Source: Chloroflexi bacterium AL-N1 (lineage in GTDB: Bacteria > Chloroflexota > Chloroflexia > Chloroflexales > Roseiflexaceae). Taken from it: DNA of 64,000 nucleotides. The notes below the pieces were generated by a model, which was not told the origin of the DNA, searched no databases, and saw nothing but the letters and a program-made list of their open reading frames with translations. The position numbers were made by a program, and so were the translations under genes. The DNA is taken from the NCBI GenBank assembly GCA_013122435.1, contig WYDT01000002.1, positions 124,001-188,000 of the forward strand, written 5' to 3'. The first letter of the stretch is position 1, and each line of letters starts with the position of its first letter. Positions 1-7,561 of the stretch are shown here, piece by piece.

Positions 1-89
1 GGGCGGGTCGACTGCGGAGCCGGCAGTAGCAGCGCCGGCAGCACGAGTGCGAGCAAGGCGCGATATATGTATGATGCAAGTATGCTCAT
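1..89 (-). CDS. 5' end of a secreted or membrane protein, cut by the window edge
   Basis: Reading leftwards from an ATG at 89-87, the frame is open to the window edge. It encodes 29 residues beginning MSILASYIYRALLALVLP, followed by a Leu/Ala/Pro-rich stretch, which has the form of a signal peptide or first membrane segment. A clear ribosome binding site (GGAGGAAT on the minus strand, about 96-104) sits at good spacing and fixes the start. The product cannot be named from this much sequence. It lies downstream of the CPBP genes in the same direction and shares an upstream motif with the next gene, so it is probably part of the same regulon. Confidence 0.6.
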   Translation of the reverse strand, partial: MSILASYIYRALLALVLPALLLPAPQSTR

Positions 90-106
90 GGTCAATATTC
101 CTCCTA

Positions 107-125
107 GTTACGTTAACAATACGAG
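107..125 (-). promoter_or_regulatory. Shared upstream motif, copy 1 (second copy at 1057-1075)
   Basis: On the + strand this site reads GTTACGTTAACAATACGAG. Positions 1057-1075 read GTGACGTTGACAATACGAG, so 17 of 19 bases match. Copy 1 lies just upstream of the ribosome binding site of the gene starting at 89, and copy 2 lies 39 bases upstream of the CPBP gene starting at 1018. A conserved element in front of two same-strand starts suggests a common operator or promoter element. The bound protein is unknown; the TetR regulator encoded at 8911-9576 is one candidate. Confidence 0.35.
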
Positions 126-146
126 TAGCGGTCTTGCGAGACCAGG

Positions 147-205
147 TCAGCTCATTCCGGCAAGCACCAACGCCGGAACGGTGGGCAGGTTGACGACGGC
201 GTGGA
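147..205 (-). pseudogene. C-terminal remnant of a CPBP protease gene
   Basis: Read on the minus strand, this short stretch encodes ALHAVVNLPTVPALVLAG, then two residues and a stop at 147-149. It is nearly identical to the last residues of the intact CPBP protein at 1375-2112 (AHAVVNLPTVPALVLAGAA). DNA identity is also high (both copies contain GGTGGGCAGGTTGACGACGG), while the sequence further upstream is unrelated. It is therefore a leftover of a partial duplication or deletion of a fourth CPBP gene, with no start and too little sequence to function. Confidence 0.7.
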
Positions 206-250
206 GCGCTACCGCTTTTGCTGGGATCGCTGGACACGGAGTGTAGCCGG

Positions 251-1018
251 CTATACCTCCCCGCCAAGCAGCCGGGCCAGGGCAAAGCCGACGTGAACGG
301 TCATGTGGGCGAGTATGGCCGCTTCCAGGCTGCGGCGCCAGAACAGCCAGCCGGCCACGATGCCGAAGATACTATTCAGCAGCACCGTGCGTAACACGAA
401 GGCCGGGGTGAGCGGGGCCAGGGCTGCCGCTGCGGGCAGGTGCCCCAGGCCAAAGAGCAACGCCGCACCGAGGATCGCCAGCCAGACGACGACGGTGGTC
501 GGCTGGCCTACGCCACGTTGCCCGATGCGCCAGCCGACCCACGCGAAGAGGCTCATGACGCCCCAGCGCAGCAGCAACTCCTCAGCGATGCCACCGTAGA
601 GCAGTCCGCTGATCAGCGTGGCGAGCCCGCTGCTGCTTGCCTGCACACTTGCCTGCACAGCGGCGAGAAACTCCTGCGGCATCAGCGGGCGCAAGGCAAG
701 GTCCACGGCGAGCGGCGCCTCGCCGGCCAGGGCGGGCAGGACGTGCGGCCCGCCCACACCCCGCTCGGCAAGGTGGGAGCGCAAACCGAGGCGCGGAGCC
801 AGAGCCGCGCCGAGGGCCGTCGCAACCGCGACCAGCACGGCGGTCTGGGCCAGCGCGACTGCGATCAGCGCAGGCGGTGAGAGCGGCAGGTTCGTTGGCA
901 GGGTGGCGAGCTGTCGGCTGAGCACGGGCACAATGCCGGCCGTGCCGATGAGGCCAAGCCCGAACAGCGGTGTGAAGCGGCGCCAGAAGCCGTTGCGGGC
1001 TGGTTGTAGCGTTGTCAT
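251..1018 (-). CDS. CPBP family intramembrane metalloprotease
   Basis: A 255-residue, strongly hydrophobic membrane protein. The CPBP (Abi/CAAX protease) motifs are present: EELLLR at about residue 146, the FGLGH segment about 45 residues later, and a late membrane helix with HMTVH. These residues form the metal-dependent active site in the Rce1-like fold. The longer frame starts at 1069, but ATG at 1018 has a proper ribosome binding site (GGAGGAATT) and is preferred. Family members act as prenyl-protein proteases or in bacteriocin self-immunity; the substrate here cannot be told. It is one of three CPBP genes in the first 8.6 kb. Confidence 0.85.
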   Translation of the reverse strand: MTTLQPARNGFWRRFTPLFGLGLIGTAGIVPVLSRQLATLPTNLPLSPPALIAVALAQTAVLVAVATALGAALAPRLGLRSHLAERGVGGPHVLPALAGEAPLAVDLALRPLMPQEFLAAVQASVQASSSGLATLISGLLYGGIAEELLLRWGVMSLFAWVGWRIGQRGVGQPTTVVVWLAILGAALLFGLGHLPAAAALAPLTPAFVLRTVLLNSIFGIVAGWLFWRRSLEAAILAHMTVHVGFALARLLGGEV

Positions 1019-1056
1019 TGGTAATTCCTCCGATACAAAGAAACTGTGTATAACAC

Positions 1057-1075
1057 GTGACGTTGACAATACGAG
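1057..1075 (-). promoter_or_regulatory. Shared upstream motif, copy 2
   Basis: This is the partner of the element at 107-125 (17 of 19 bases the same), located upstream of the CPBP gene that starts at 1018. An 8-base palindrome, GACATGTC, follows at 1076-1083. Position and conservation suggest a regulatory site, but no protein can be assigned to it from sequence alone. Confidence 0.35.
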
Positions 1076-1115
1076 GACATGTCTGCAACCTCATGTGCGC
1101 CTCCGAAGCTGTGGA

Positions 1116-1336
1116 TCAGGCGCGGGGTCTTTTCAAGATGATGACGATCTCGATGGCCTGGCCCGAGCTGAAGCTCGGGGTGATTGTGCCTGCGTTTTCC
1201 CAGCCCTGCCGACCAAACTCGTTTAGTCCTGGTCGATCTGGTCGTAGTCGATGCCCTTCCAACCGAGCTGGTAGGTGAGGATCTTGTGCTCCCATCTTGC
1301 GTTTATGCGACGGTCTCCTTTTTGTGGTTCCTGCAT
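1116..1336 (-). pseudogene. DUF4177 family small protein, single-base frameshift
   Basis: The ATG at 1336-1334 opens a 37-codon frame containing INARWEHKILTYQLGWKGID and ending in a TAA at 1223-1225. In the next frame the sequence continues at once with LNEFGRQGWENAGTITPS and ends in an IEIVIILKRPRA tail. Together these give an uninterrupted DUF4177-type protein of about 73 residues (W-E-Y/H-K start, GRQGWE centre, ILKR end), a common small domain of unknown role. Restoring one C near 1227 (GAC CTA AAC in place of GA CTA AAC) heals the frame. The lesion is either a real inactivating deletion or a sequencing error; nothing suggests programmed slippage. Confidence 0.7.
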
Positions 1337-1374
1337 GTTCTGTCATCGAGCTTCTCCACGGTGTCGGCGAGCGG

Positions 1375-2112
1375 TCAGGCCGCCCCAGCAAGCACCAACG
1401 CCGGGACGGTGGGCAGGTTGACGACGGCGTGCGCGACGACACCAGGCCAAACCGAGCCGCTGCGCCGCAGCAATTCAGCGCCTACGAGGCCCATTACCAG
1501 AGCCGCTGGAAAGACGATGTTGATGCCGTGGGCGAGGGCGAAGATCAGGGTGCTGCCCACAATGCCAATGAGCGGGCCGTAGCGTAGCAGCGCGTTGGTA
1601 ATGACACCCCGGAAAAGTAACTCCTCGCCAAGGGGCGTAAGGAGACTGAGAAACAGCGTGGCCAGGATGAGGGATAACACCCCGCCGCTGCCACCGTCAC
1701 CGTACACCCCCTGGGGGCTGGTGCTGTCCCCAGTGATGAGGATCCAGACCTGGATCGCCAGCGCCTTGAGCACGAAGGCCACAACGCCTGCTCCGACCCC
1801 GATCAGCAGCCAGCGTCGGGTCGTCCGGCGCACGCCGAAGACGCTCCACGAGCGGATGCGTAGCAGCACGGCTGCCGCGAACCCGGCGATCCCGCCGACG
1901 CCTGCAAGCGCAGTTAAGATTAGCCCGAAGACGACGGGACCGAGGCCGAGCTGCCCGGCTATCAGCACGGTTGCGATGGTAACGGCGCCGAGGACGACGA
2001 GGCCGACGATGATCTCGGGCCAGCCCGGACGCGCGAGTTGATTGGGTCGTGTCGAGGCCGTGGCAGGGGTCGTTCCCAACTCCTGCGAATGGCCGGAAGA
2101 AATGTTCGACAT
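1375..2112 (-). CDS. CPBP family intramembrane metalloprotease
   Basis: A 245-residue membrane protein whose N-terminal 30 residues are polar and low in hydrophobicity, followed by several transmembrane helices. The CPBP signature is clear: GEELLFRG at about 162-169, FALAHG about 28 residues on, and HAVVN near the C-terminus. Catalysis would use the paired glutamates and the two histidines. The start at 2112 has the ribosome binding site AAAGGAGT. It is a paralogue of the genes at 251-1018 and 7562-8533, and its C-terminal coding end is duplicated as a remnant at 147-205. Confidence 0.87.
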   Translation of the reverse strand: MSNISSGHSQELGTTPATASTRPNQLARPGWPEIIVGLVVLGAVTIATVLIAGQLGLGPVVFGLILTALAGVGGIAGFAAAVLLRIRSWSVFGVRRTTRRWLLIGVGAGVVAFVLKALAIQVWILITGDSTSPQGVYGDGGSGGVLSLILATLFLSLLTPLGEELLFRGVITNALLRYGPLIGIVGSTLIFALAHGINIVFPAALVMGLVGAELLRRSGSVWPGVVAHAVVNLPTVPALVLAGAA

Positions 2113-2164
2113 GGTAATTGACTCCTTTCATCACAACGTTTCCTTGCGTTGCAATGAGATGACG

Positions 2165-2905
2165 TTAATCAAGGATCAGTCGGTCGCGGCGGAAGCGGGC
2201 CAGCGCAATTGCAACGAGCGTGCCGTTGAGCGCCACCAGCGCAAGCACGCTCAGCAGCAATGCGGTACGCCCGTCCAAGCCGGACAACGTGTTCAACAGG
2301 CCCGCTTGTGCGGACGATGGCATAAGCTGCATGCCGATCACGCCGACAACCAACGGCGCGATAACGAGCAGTGACAAGGTTTGCTGAGCCTGCCGCGTGG
2401 TTGGGGCACGTAGCGAGACCAAACAGCCTGCGCTCGCCATTAGCCCTGACGACAGCAAGCCCAGCCCCGCGACGCCAACCGCAATCGAGGGCGTGTAAAA
2501 GAACGGTGCTTCGTGGATCGCGCCAAAGTTGGCAATCACGATACTTACAATCGCGCCCACGAGGCCAAACAGCCAGCCGTAGCTCGTCAGCGCCGCGACC
2601 TTGCCCAACAGGATTGCCCGGTCTGATAGGCGGCTGACGAGCAGCGTTTCGAGCGTATGGCGCTCGCGCTCACCGGCAAAACTGTCGGCAACCATTGTCA
2701 GCGTCAGCACCAGCGGGAGATACACGCCGATCGCCAGCAACGCAATCGGCGATGTGGCCCATCCTGCGCCCGATGAGAAGGCGATAAAGGCGCCGGCAAT
2801 CAAGATAATCGCCAGAACGCGCAGGTTACCGAACCGCCCACCGCCCTGCCCAACCAGGTACTCACGCCACTCTTTCCAAACCATGGTCCATACGTCATGT
2901 AGCAT
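2165..2905 (-). CDS. ABC-2 type transporter permease
   Basis: A 246-residue integral membrane protein beginning MLHDVWTMVWKEWREYL, the usual amphipathic entry of ABC-2 permeases (KEW motif), followed by six predicted hydrophobic helices. The segment DSFAGERERHTLETLLVSRL matches the conserved cytoplasmic loop of this family. Its start lies inside the 3' end of the ATPase gene (11-base overlap), so the two are translationally coupled and should form one exporter. The cargo is unknown. CPBP proteases and secreted hydrolases nearby make a peptide or toxic amphiphile plausible, but that is inference. Confidence 0.85.
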   Translation of the reverse strand: MLHDVWTMVWKEWREYLVGQGGGRFGNLRVLAIILIAGAFIAFSSGAGWATSPIALLAIGVYLPLVLTLTMVADSFAGERERHTLETLLVSRLSDRAILLGKVAALTSYGWLFGLVGAIVSIVIANFGAIHEAPFFYTPSIAVGVAGLGLLSSGLMASAGCLVSLRAPTTRQAQQTLSLLVIAPLVVGVIGMQLMPSSAQAGLLNTLSGLDGRTALLLSVLALVALNGTLVAIALARFRRDRLILD

Positions 2906-3839
2906 GAGTGTCCTCCATCAGCGCGACGAATGCGTCTTCCAGACTGACGTTTCCTCGTCGCACTTCTTCGACCTGCGCGCCTTCCGCAACGAGTTCGCTG
3001 ACGATGGGCGCGGTTTCCTCATGGCTATTATTTGTGAACACGACGACCAAACGGTTCGGCTCGTGGTGGACGCTTGCCACCTGCGGAAGCGCACGCACCT
3101 GCGCCAGCCCTGCAGCGTTCCAGCCCGAGCCAAGAATCTCGACTTCGGAGCGGCCGGCCCGCGCGCTCAGTTCTTCGGGGCTGCCCAGCGCCAAGAGCCT
3201 CCCGGCGCGCACGATGCCGACCAGCGCACACAGCTTTTCGGCTTCGGCAAGGTTGTGGGTCGTGAGAAAGATCGTTGTGCCTTCCTGGTGCGCCAGCGCA
3301 GCGATGTCGTCACGCAGTGCTGCCGCCGCCAACGGATCAAGCCCGTCGGTCGGCTCGTCGAGAAACAGGAGGCGCGGGCGGTGGAACAGCGCGCGGGCAA
3401 CTGCCAACTTCTGCTTCATGCCCTTGCTCCACGCGCCGACCGCTTGATCACGACGCTCCCACAGCCCGAAGTGCGTCAACAGTTCCTGCGCGCGAGCCGT
3501 GCGGTCGGCGTCGGGCATGTGCCACACCCGTCCGTAAAAGTCGAGATTGTCGAGCGCGGAAAGCCGTTCGTACAACCCCGTGTGTTCGAGCAGCGCGCCG
3601 GATTGTTCGCGCACCGCCTGGCCCTCAGCGGGCAGCGTGTGTCCGAATACCGCAATGCGTCCGCTGGTCGGCGCCAGCAGGCCCAGCGCCAGCCGAATGG
3701 TGGTGCTCTTGCCGGAGCCGTTGGGGCCAAGAAAGCCGAACACAATGCCCGCCGGCGCCGTCAGCGAAAGGTCATCGACCGCGTGGACCGCGCCAAAGGT
3801 GCGGGTCAGATGTTCGGTTTGGAGTGCAACTTGGTTCAT
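2895..3839 (-). CDS. ABC transporter ATP-binding protein
   Basis: A 314-residue ATPase with every core motif: Walker A GPNGSGKST, Q-loop region, an ABC signature of the form WSKGMKQK, Walker B LLFLDEPTDGLDP and the H-loop TTHNLAEAE. The last 90 residues form the extension typical of drug and bacteriocin exporters of the CcmA/NatA class. A longer frame begins at 3863, but ATG at 3839 has GGGAGCAA before it and starts the domain sensibly (MNQVALQTEH). It overlaps the permease gene and is preceded by TGCAA-type repeats that may be operators. Confidence 0.9.
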   Translation of the reverse strand: MNQVALQTEHLTRTFGAVHAVDDLSLTAPAGIVFGFLGPNGSGKSTTIRLALGLLAPTSGRIAVFGHTLPAEGQAVREQSGALLEHTGLYERLSALDNLDFYGRVWHMPDADRTARAQELLTHFGLWERRDQAVGAWSKGMKQKLAVARALFHRPRLLFLDEPTDGLDPLAAAALRDDIAALAHQEGTTIFLTTHNLAEAEKLCALVGIVRAGRLLALGSPEELSARAGRSEVEILGSGWNAAGLAQVRALPQVASVHHEPNRLVVVFTNNSHEETAPIVSELVAEGAQVEEVRRGNVSLEDAFVALMEDTHAT

Positions 3840-3858
3840 TGTCTTGCTCCCAATGATT

Positions 3859-3930
3859 TGCAAGCGTTATGCGTGGTGTCTATCTTCATGTTGGTTTCCT
3901 CTTCTTTCAGTGAAATGCAATCGCCGTGCG
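3859..3930. promoter_or_regulatory. Two TGCAA-type dyad motifs upstream of the ABC exporter operon
   Basis: Positions 3859-3873 read TGCAAGCGTTATGCG and 3916-3930 read TGCAATCGCCGTGCG. Both resemble the motifs upstream of the CPBP gene at 8533: TGCAACCGCCTTGCG at 8559-8573 and TGCAAACGCCTTGCA at 8739-8753, the last being a dyad with 5-base arms. The bases around the 3916 and 8559 copies also match (a TTTCTT-type stretch before, GTTGGC after). This pattern in front of two separate minus-strand units suggests one shared repressor. Confidence 0.4.
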
Positions 3931-3972
3931 CGTGTTGGCACGCGGCGTCCAAGCCGCCGCATGCCAACACGC
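3930..3972 (-). terminator. Strong stem-loop after the S33 hydrolase gene
   Basis: Perfect 11-base arms, GCGTGTTGGCA at 3930-3940 and TGCCAACACGC at 3962-3972, with further GC pairing inside. The hairpin lies 10 bases beyond the stop of the hydrolase gene at 3982-5613, which is where a terminator would be. There is no clear T-run on the minus strand, so it may instead be an RNA 3'-end stabiliser or part of the operator region ahead of the ABC operon. Confidence 0.45.
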
Positions 3973-3981
3973 CAGTTCTGG

Positions 3982-5613
3982 TTACAGCGTACAGGTCGCC
4001 CCGTCGGCGGGAAGCTCAAGGTTGATCAGGTAGTCGGCGGCGATAGTGTCAACGCAGGCATTGCCAGTGATGAAGACAACACCGTGCCCTGAACCCTCGA
4101 CGGTGAGCAAGCTGGCACCGAGCGCCTCGGCGAGGCTGATGCCACCTGTGTAAGGGGTGGCCGAGTCGCGGGTGGCCGCGACGACCAGCGTTTGGGGCAG
4201 TCCTTCGATGTTCTGGGCGTAGGGGTAGGTGAGGGTGGGCTGCACCGGCCAGTGCTCGCACAGGTTGCGGGCCGTCACGGGCCTGCCCGTGTCCATAAAC
4301 GGTGCCGCATCGTAGATGCCGCTCATCATCGCGGTTTCCTGCTCGGGCGTGTAGCGTTCCTCGTCGAGGCAGTTAATAGCGGTCAGGGCATCACTACCGT
4401 TGGTGTAGCTGCCGTCGGCACTACGTAAGGTAGCAGCGTCGCGCACCGCCATCAGGGTGTCACCCCTGCCAGCTTCCAGCTCGGCAATGCCCTGGATGAG
4501 CACCGGCCAGATTCCCTCGACGTTCAGCGCGAACAGCACACTGGCCACAGCATCGAAGTGGGTCAGCGTGCGCCCATCGGCGGTGGTGATCGGTTCGTCG
4601 AGCAGCGGTTGCACGAGTTGATGGAAGACAGCGGTGGCCTGTGCAGGGTCGGTGCCGAGCGGACAATCCGGGCTCTGGGCACAGAAGGCCGCGAAACGCT
4701 CGAAGGACTGCTGGGCGGCCTCGAACTGGACGAGGCGACGCGCGGCGGTGCCGGTGGTGGGGTCCACTGGGGCGTCGAGCACCAAAGCCCGCACGTTCTG
4801 GGGGAAGGTCTCGGCGTAGATGGTCCCGAGCCGGGTACCGTAGCTGTAACCAACGAAGGTCAGTTGCTCGTCGCCGAGCACCGCGCGGAGTACGTCCATA
4901 TCGCGCACTACATCGCGGGTACCGACGTGGGCCAGCACGTCCGCCCCGCCCGATCGCTCAGCACACTGCGCGTATAACTGGCGGGTCTCTTCTTCGGTGT
5001 AGTTCTCGCCCCAGAGCCTGGAGTTCGTTGCACCAGGCTCAAGTTCGGCATCAGTCCAACAGTCCAACGCCGGGGTCGAGGCCCCTACCCCGCGTGGGTC
5101 AAAGCCGATCAGGTCGAACCGCTCGGTGACCGGGCTGTCGGACAGCTTCTCGGCCATGTCGGTTGCGTGACTCATCCCAGCAAAGCCAGGGCCGCCAGGG
5201 TTGAGCAGCAAGGAGCCGATTCGGGTGTTCGGCTCGCCCCACGCCGGGACGCGCAGCAGGGCGATCTGCACTGTGCGCCCGTCCGGGTTCTGGTAGTCGA
5301 GCGGTACATCCAGCCGGGCACACTCAAAGGTGTCGTTAGCGAAGGCCTCCGCGTCGGCATCCGTGATGGCGTAGTCCGCGCAGGGGCCAAACGTCAGCTC
5401 CTGGGTGTAAAAGCGCTCCAGCCCTGCCGGAACGGCGCCAGGGGTGGGCGTTTGCGTGACGGCGGGCGTTTGCGTGGTGGCGGTCGGCTGGGTGACGGCG
5501 GACGGCAGCGTGACGGCAGTCGGCTGCGTGGCGACGGGTTGTCCGCAGGCGCCCAGGACGAGCATCAGCACCCCAATGAAGAGCGCGTGTCGGATATATG
5601 TTGTAGCGATCAT
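3982..5613 (-). CDS. Secreted alpha/beta hydrolase, TAP-like (peptidase S33 type) lipoprotein
   Basis: A 543-residue protein. The N-terminus is a lipoprotein signal (LVLGAC, so Cys23 is the likely lipidation site), then a Thr/Pro/Gln-rich linker. The hydrolase domain follows: LLLNPGGPGFAG oxyanion-loop region, the nucleophile elbow GYSYG, and a C-terminal TAP-like part with ATRDSATP (acid) and GSGHGVVF (catalytic His). Homologues in actinobacteria and Chloroflexota are tripeptidyl or prolyl aminopeptidases anchored outside the membrane. The start is fixed by GAGGAGGAACACC. It follows another secreted hydrolase gene in the same direction. Confidence 0.88.
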   Translation of the reverse strand: MIATTYIRHALFIGVLMLVLGACGQPVATQPTAVTLPSAVTQPTATTQTPAVTQTPTPGAVPAGLERFYTQELTFGPCADYAITDADAEAFANDTFECARLDVPLDYQNPDGRTVQIALLRVPAWGEPNTRIGSLLLNPGGPGFAGMSHATDMAEKLSDSPVTERFDLIGFDPRGVGASTPALDCWTDAELEPGATNSRLWGENYTEEETRQLYAQCAERSGGADVLAHVGTRDVVRDMDVLRAVLGDEQLTFVGYSYGTRLGTIYAETFPQNVRALVLDAPVDPTTGTAARRLVQFEAAQQSFERFAAFCAQSPDCPLGTDPAQATAVFHQLVQPLLDEPITTADGRTLTHFDAVASVLFALNVEGIWPVLIQGIAELEAGRGDTLMAVRDAATLRSADGSYTNGSDALTAINCLDEERYTPEQETAMMSGIYDAAPFMDTGRPVTARNLCEHWPVQPTLTYPYAQNIEGLPQTLVVAATRDSATPYTGGISLAEALGASLLTVEGSGHGVVFITGNACVDTIAADYLINLELPADGATCTL

Positions 5614-5642
5614 GGTGTTCCTCCTCGTGAAACGATTGGCGT

Positions 5643-5668
5643 TGGGTCGTGCTGTACAGCACGACCCA
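5643..5668. promoter_or_regulatory. 26-base perfect palindrome between two hydrolase genes
   Basis: The left arm TGGGTCGTGCTGT is followed directly by its exact complement, so all 26 bases are self-complementary with no spacer. It lies in the 69-base gap between the stop of the S15-type hydrolase gene and the start of the S33-type gene. No T-run follows on the minus strand. With no loop, a DNA operator or a processing hairpin is more likely than a standard terminator. Confidence 0.6.
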
Positions 5669-5682
5669 GCATAGGATTTGGA

Positions 5683-7431
5683 TCAGCGGTCTCCCATCGG
5701 CAGCGTGAAGCTCGGGGCGCCGGGAGACAACTGCTCCGTGTACCCCAGCCGATAGGTTTCCAGCCACGGTGCCGGACTGCCGGAGGTGGGGGCGTCGTTG
5801 CCTGGGTCGTCAAAGGCCAGATCAAGTTGAGCGGCGCTGATCGTGATCGTTGTATTCGATGGCGTGTCGATCCAGTCGTTGTCGAGCGCGAACCCGGGCA
5901 TGATGGTGCCGATCTCGACGGCCAGTGTGTGACCGGCTGGCAGCATCCAATCAGTCGACCGGAGATCGAAGCTGATTGTGCCCGGTTTCACCACCGCCGC
6001 CTGCCGGTCGAACATGACTGCGCTGCCGTCAGGGGCGACATCGTAGAGTTCGACCAACACGTTGCCGTGGCCTTCGGCCTCGAGCGTCACCCGCGGCGTA
6101 CCGGTGATCCGCGTTGGCTGTTCAACTGGTTCGGACCAAACAAAGAAGCTGTTGGACGCCTGAACTGCGGGATCAGCAACCACGCCGTTGTCCAGGTACG
6201 ATCCGCCGCCGAGCGAGATCGAGACAGCGCGATCCACAATCGGCCAGGCGCCGGTGCTATCCTGGATGGCATACGCCGGGTACGACACGGTCGGTTCGAT
6301 ACCCTTGAGGTACTGGTCGTAAAAGGACATGACCTCCTCGAACCAGCCCTCGCGACCCATAGCCAGCCGCCCGTCTGCGATGTGGTCGTTGCCCCGCACG
6401 TGGTCCCATTGGCCGAGCCAGCCGCGCTGGGATCCCTCGTGGTTGGCGAGGAAATCCTCCATCGCCTCGGCTTCGGTGTTCCACTCGAGGAAGCCCTGCG
6501 TGAAAAACAGCGGCGTGTCGCTGCCCTTGGCCCGCTCCGCCAGGTTACGGAACTGCCAGTACTCGGAGGCCGGGTCGGCATCCTGATAGCCGATCGAGTT
6601 TAGCCAGAGGCACAAGGGGTTGGCCTGCTCGTATGCGGCGTTAGTCCGGTAGCGCTCGTCATCGTCGGGTAGTTGCGGCAGTGTGGCGATCTCGTTGTAG
6701 GTCCGCGACACATCGACGATAGTTGACTGCGGGACACCGTTCGACCATATGTTGCGGTACAGGTCCCAGATCGGCTCCTGGGCGACGACGGCCTTGAGCG
6801 CGTCTTGGTCGAGGTTGTTGCCGACCAGACCGGTGATGGCGTCGTAGGACTTACCATACATGCCCACGGCGCCAGTGGACCACGGCTGGTTCGCAGCCCA
6901 GTCGATCGCAGCCTGCACGTCAGCCTGCTCACCGGGACCCATGAAGTCCAGACATCCGGTCGAGCCGCCGAAGCCGCGCAGATCGACCATAACGAGGGCG
7001 TAGCCGCGGTCGAACAGGTCGGCGCCTTCGATGAGATCGTTGTAGCGATCCGAGGGACCGGTGTGCTCCCAGTCTTCAACTGCCATTTCCCCGGAGTGCC
7101 CGAAGTACGCCCCGACCGACAGGATCACGGGCGCCTTTTCACCTTCGGCCAATGCCTCGGGCAGCAAGACGTCGGCGTGCAGCTCGACCTCAGAGCCGTC
7201 CGAAGACGGAAAGTAGTGCTGCGTCCAGGCCGCGCCTTCCGGGACGCGGGCGTTCTCTTCGTGTGTGATTGGATCGTGGGCAGTAGCAACCGCAGCAGTC
7301 GCGGTCGCCTCTGACGTGGGTGGCGTGGCGGCGGACGGCTGCGCGGCTGCGAACTGGCCGCGGGCGCTCAGGGTGAGCAGCAGTACCCCGAGCAGGAGCA
7401 GGCTTCGGGCGTAGGTTATTCGTGTGTGCAT
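5683..7431 (-). CDS. Secreted CocE/NonD family hydrolase (peptidase S15 type)
   Basis: A 582-residue protein with an N-terminal signal (SLLLLGVLLLTLSARG) and a Thr/Ala-rich linker. The S15 core follows: HADVLLPE start, VMVDLRGFGGSTG, the nucleophile elbow MYGKSYDAITG, an acid region around the EWNTEAE segment, and WDHVRGNDH carrying the probable catalytic His. The C-terminal third is a jelly-roll X-Pro-like domain (PRVTLEAEGHGNVLVELYDVAPDG and TLAVEIGTIMPG). Family members cleave X-Pro dipeptides, cocaine or acyl bonds; the substrate here is unknown. AGAGGAAACTC precedes the start. Confidence 0.87.
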   Translation of the reverse strand: MHTRITYARSLLLLGVLLLTLSARGQFAAAQPSAATPPTSEATATAAVATAHDPITHEENARVPEGAAWTQHYFPSSDGSEVELHADVLLPEALAEGEKAPVILSVGAYFGHSGEMAVEDWEHTGPSDRYNDLIEGADLFDRGYALVMVDLRGFGGSTGCLDFMGPGEQADVQAAIDWAANQPWSTGAVGMYGKSYDAITGLVGNNLDQDALKAVVAQEPIWDLYRNIWSNGVPQSTIVDVSRTYNEIATLPQLPDDDERYRTNAAYEQANPLCLWLNSIGYQDADPASEYWQFRNLAERAKGSDTPLFFTQGFLEWNTEAEAMEDFLANHEGSQRGWLGQWDHVRGNDHIADGRLAMGREGWFEEVMSFYDQYLKGIEPTVSYPAYAIQDSTGAWPIVDRAVSISLGGGSYLDNGVVADPAVQASNSFFVWSEPVEQPTRITGTPRVTLEAEGHGNVLVELYDVAPDGSAVMFDRQAAVVKPGTISFDLRSTDWMLPAGHTLAVEIGTIMPGFALDNDWIDTPSNTTITISAAQLDLAFDDPGNDAPTSGSPAPWLETYRLGYTEQLSPGAPSFTLPMGDR

Positions 7432-7561
7432 GAGTTTCCTCTAGGTGCGCACGGTTGGCGCGGTCTTATGTGAGCGTTCGACAAAATCGGGCGGATGGTT
7501 CGAAAACAGGTGAGTTATGGGCAGACACTCCTTTGCTCGCTGATTTCAGTTGCCAATCAGT

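Noticed and set aside
1116..1442. 108-codon minus-strand frame covering the DUF4177 region
   Set aside because: Only its C-terminal third matches the family; the N-terminal two thirds is the wrong frame. It is explained by the frameshifted DUF4177 gene.
2601..4025. Long + strand frame of 474 codons opposite the ABC operon
   Set aside because: It is a mirror frame of GC-rich coding DNA. The minus strand encodes complete ABC motifs, while the + product shows no domain.
5167..6603. Long + strand frame of 478 codons opposite the two hydrolases
   Set aside because: It crosses two real genes on the other strand and a palindromic gap, and is rich in Arg/Gly/Val as expected for a shadow frame.
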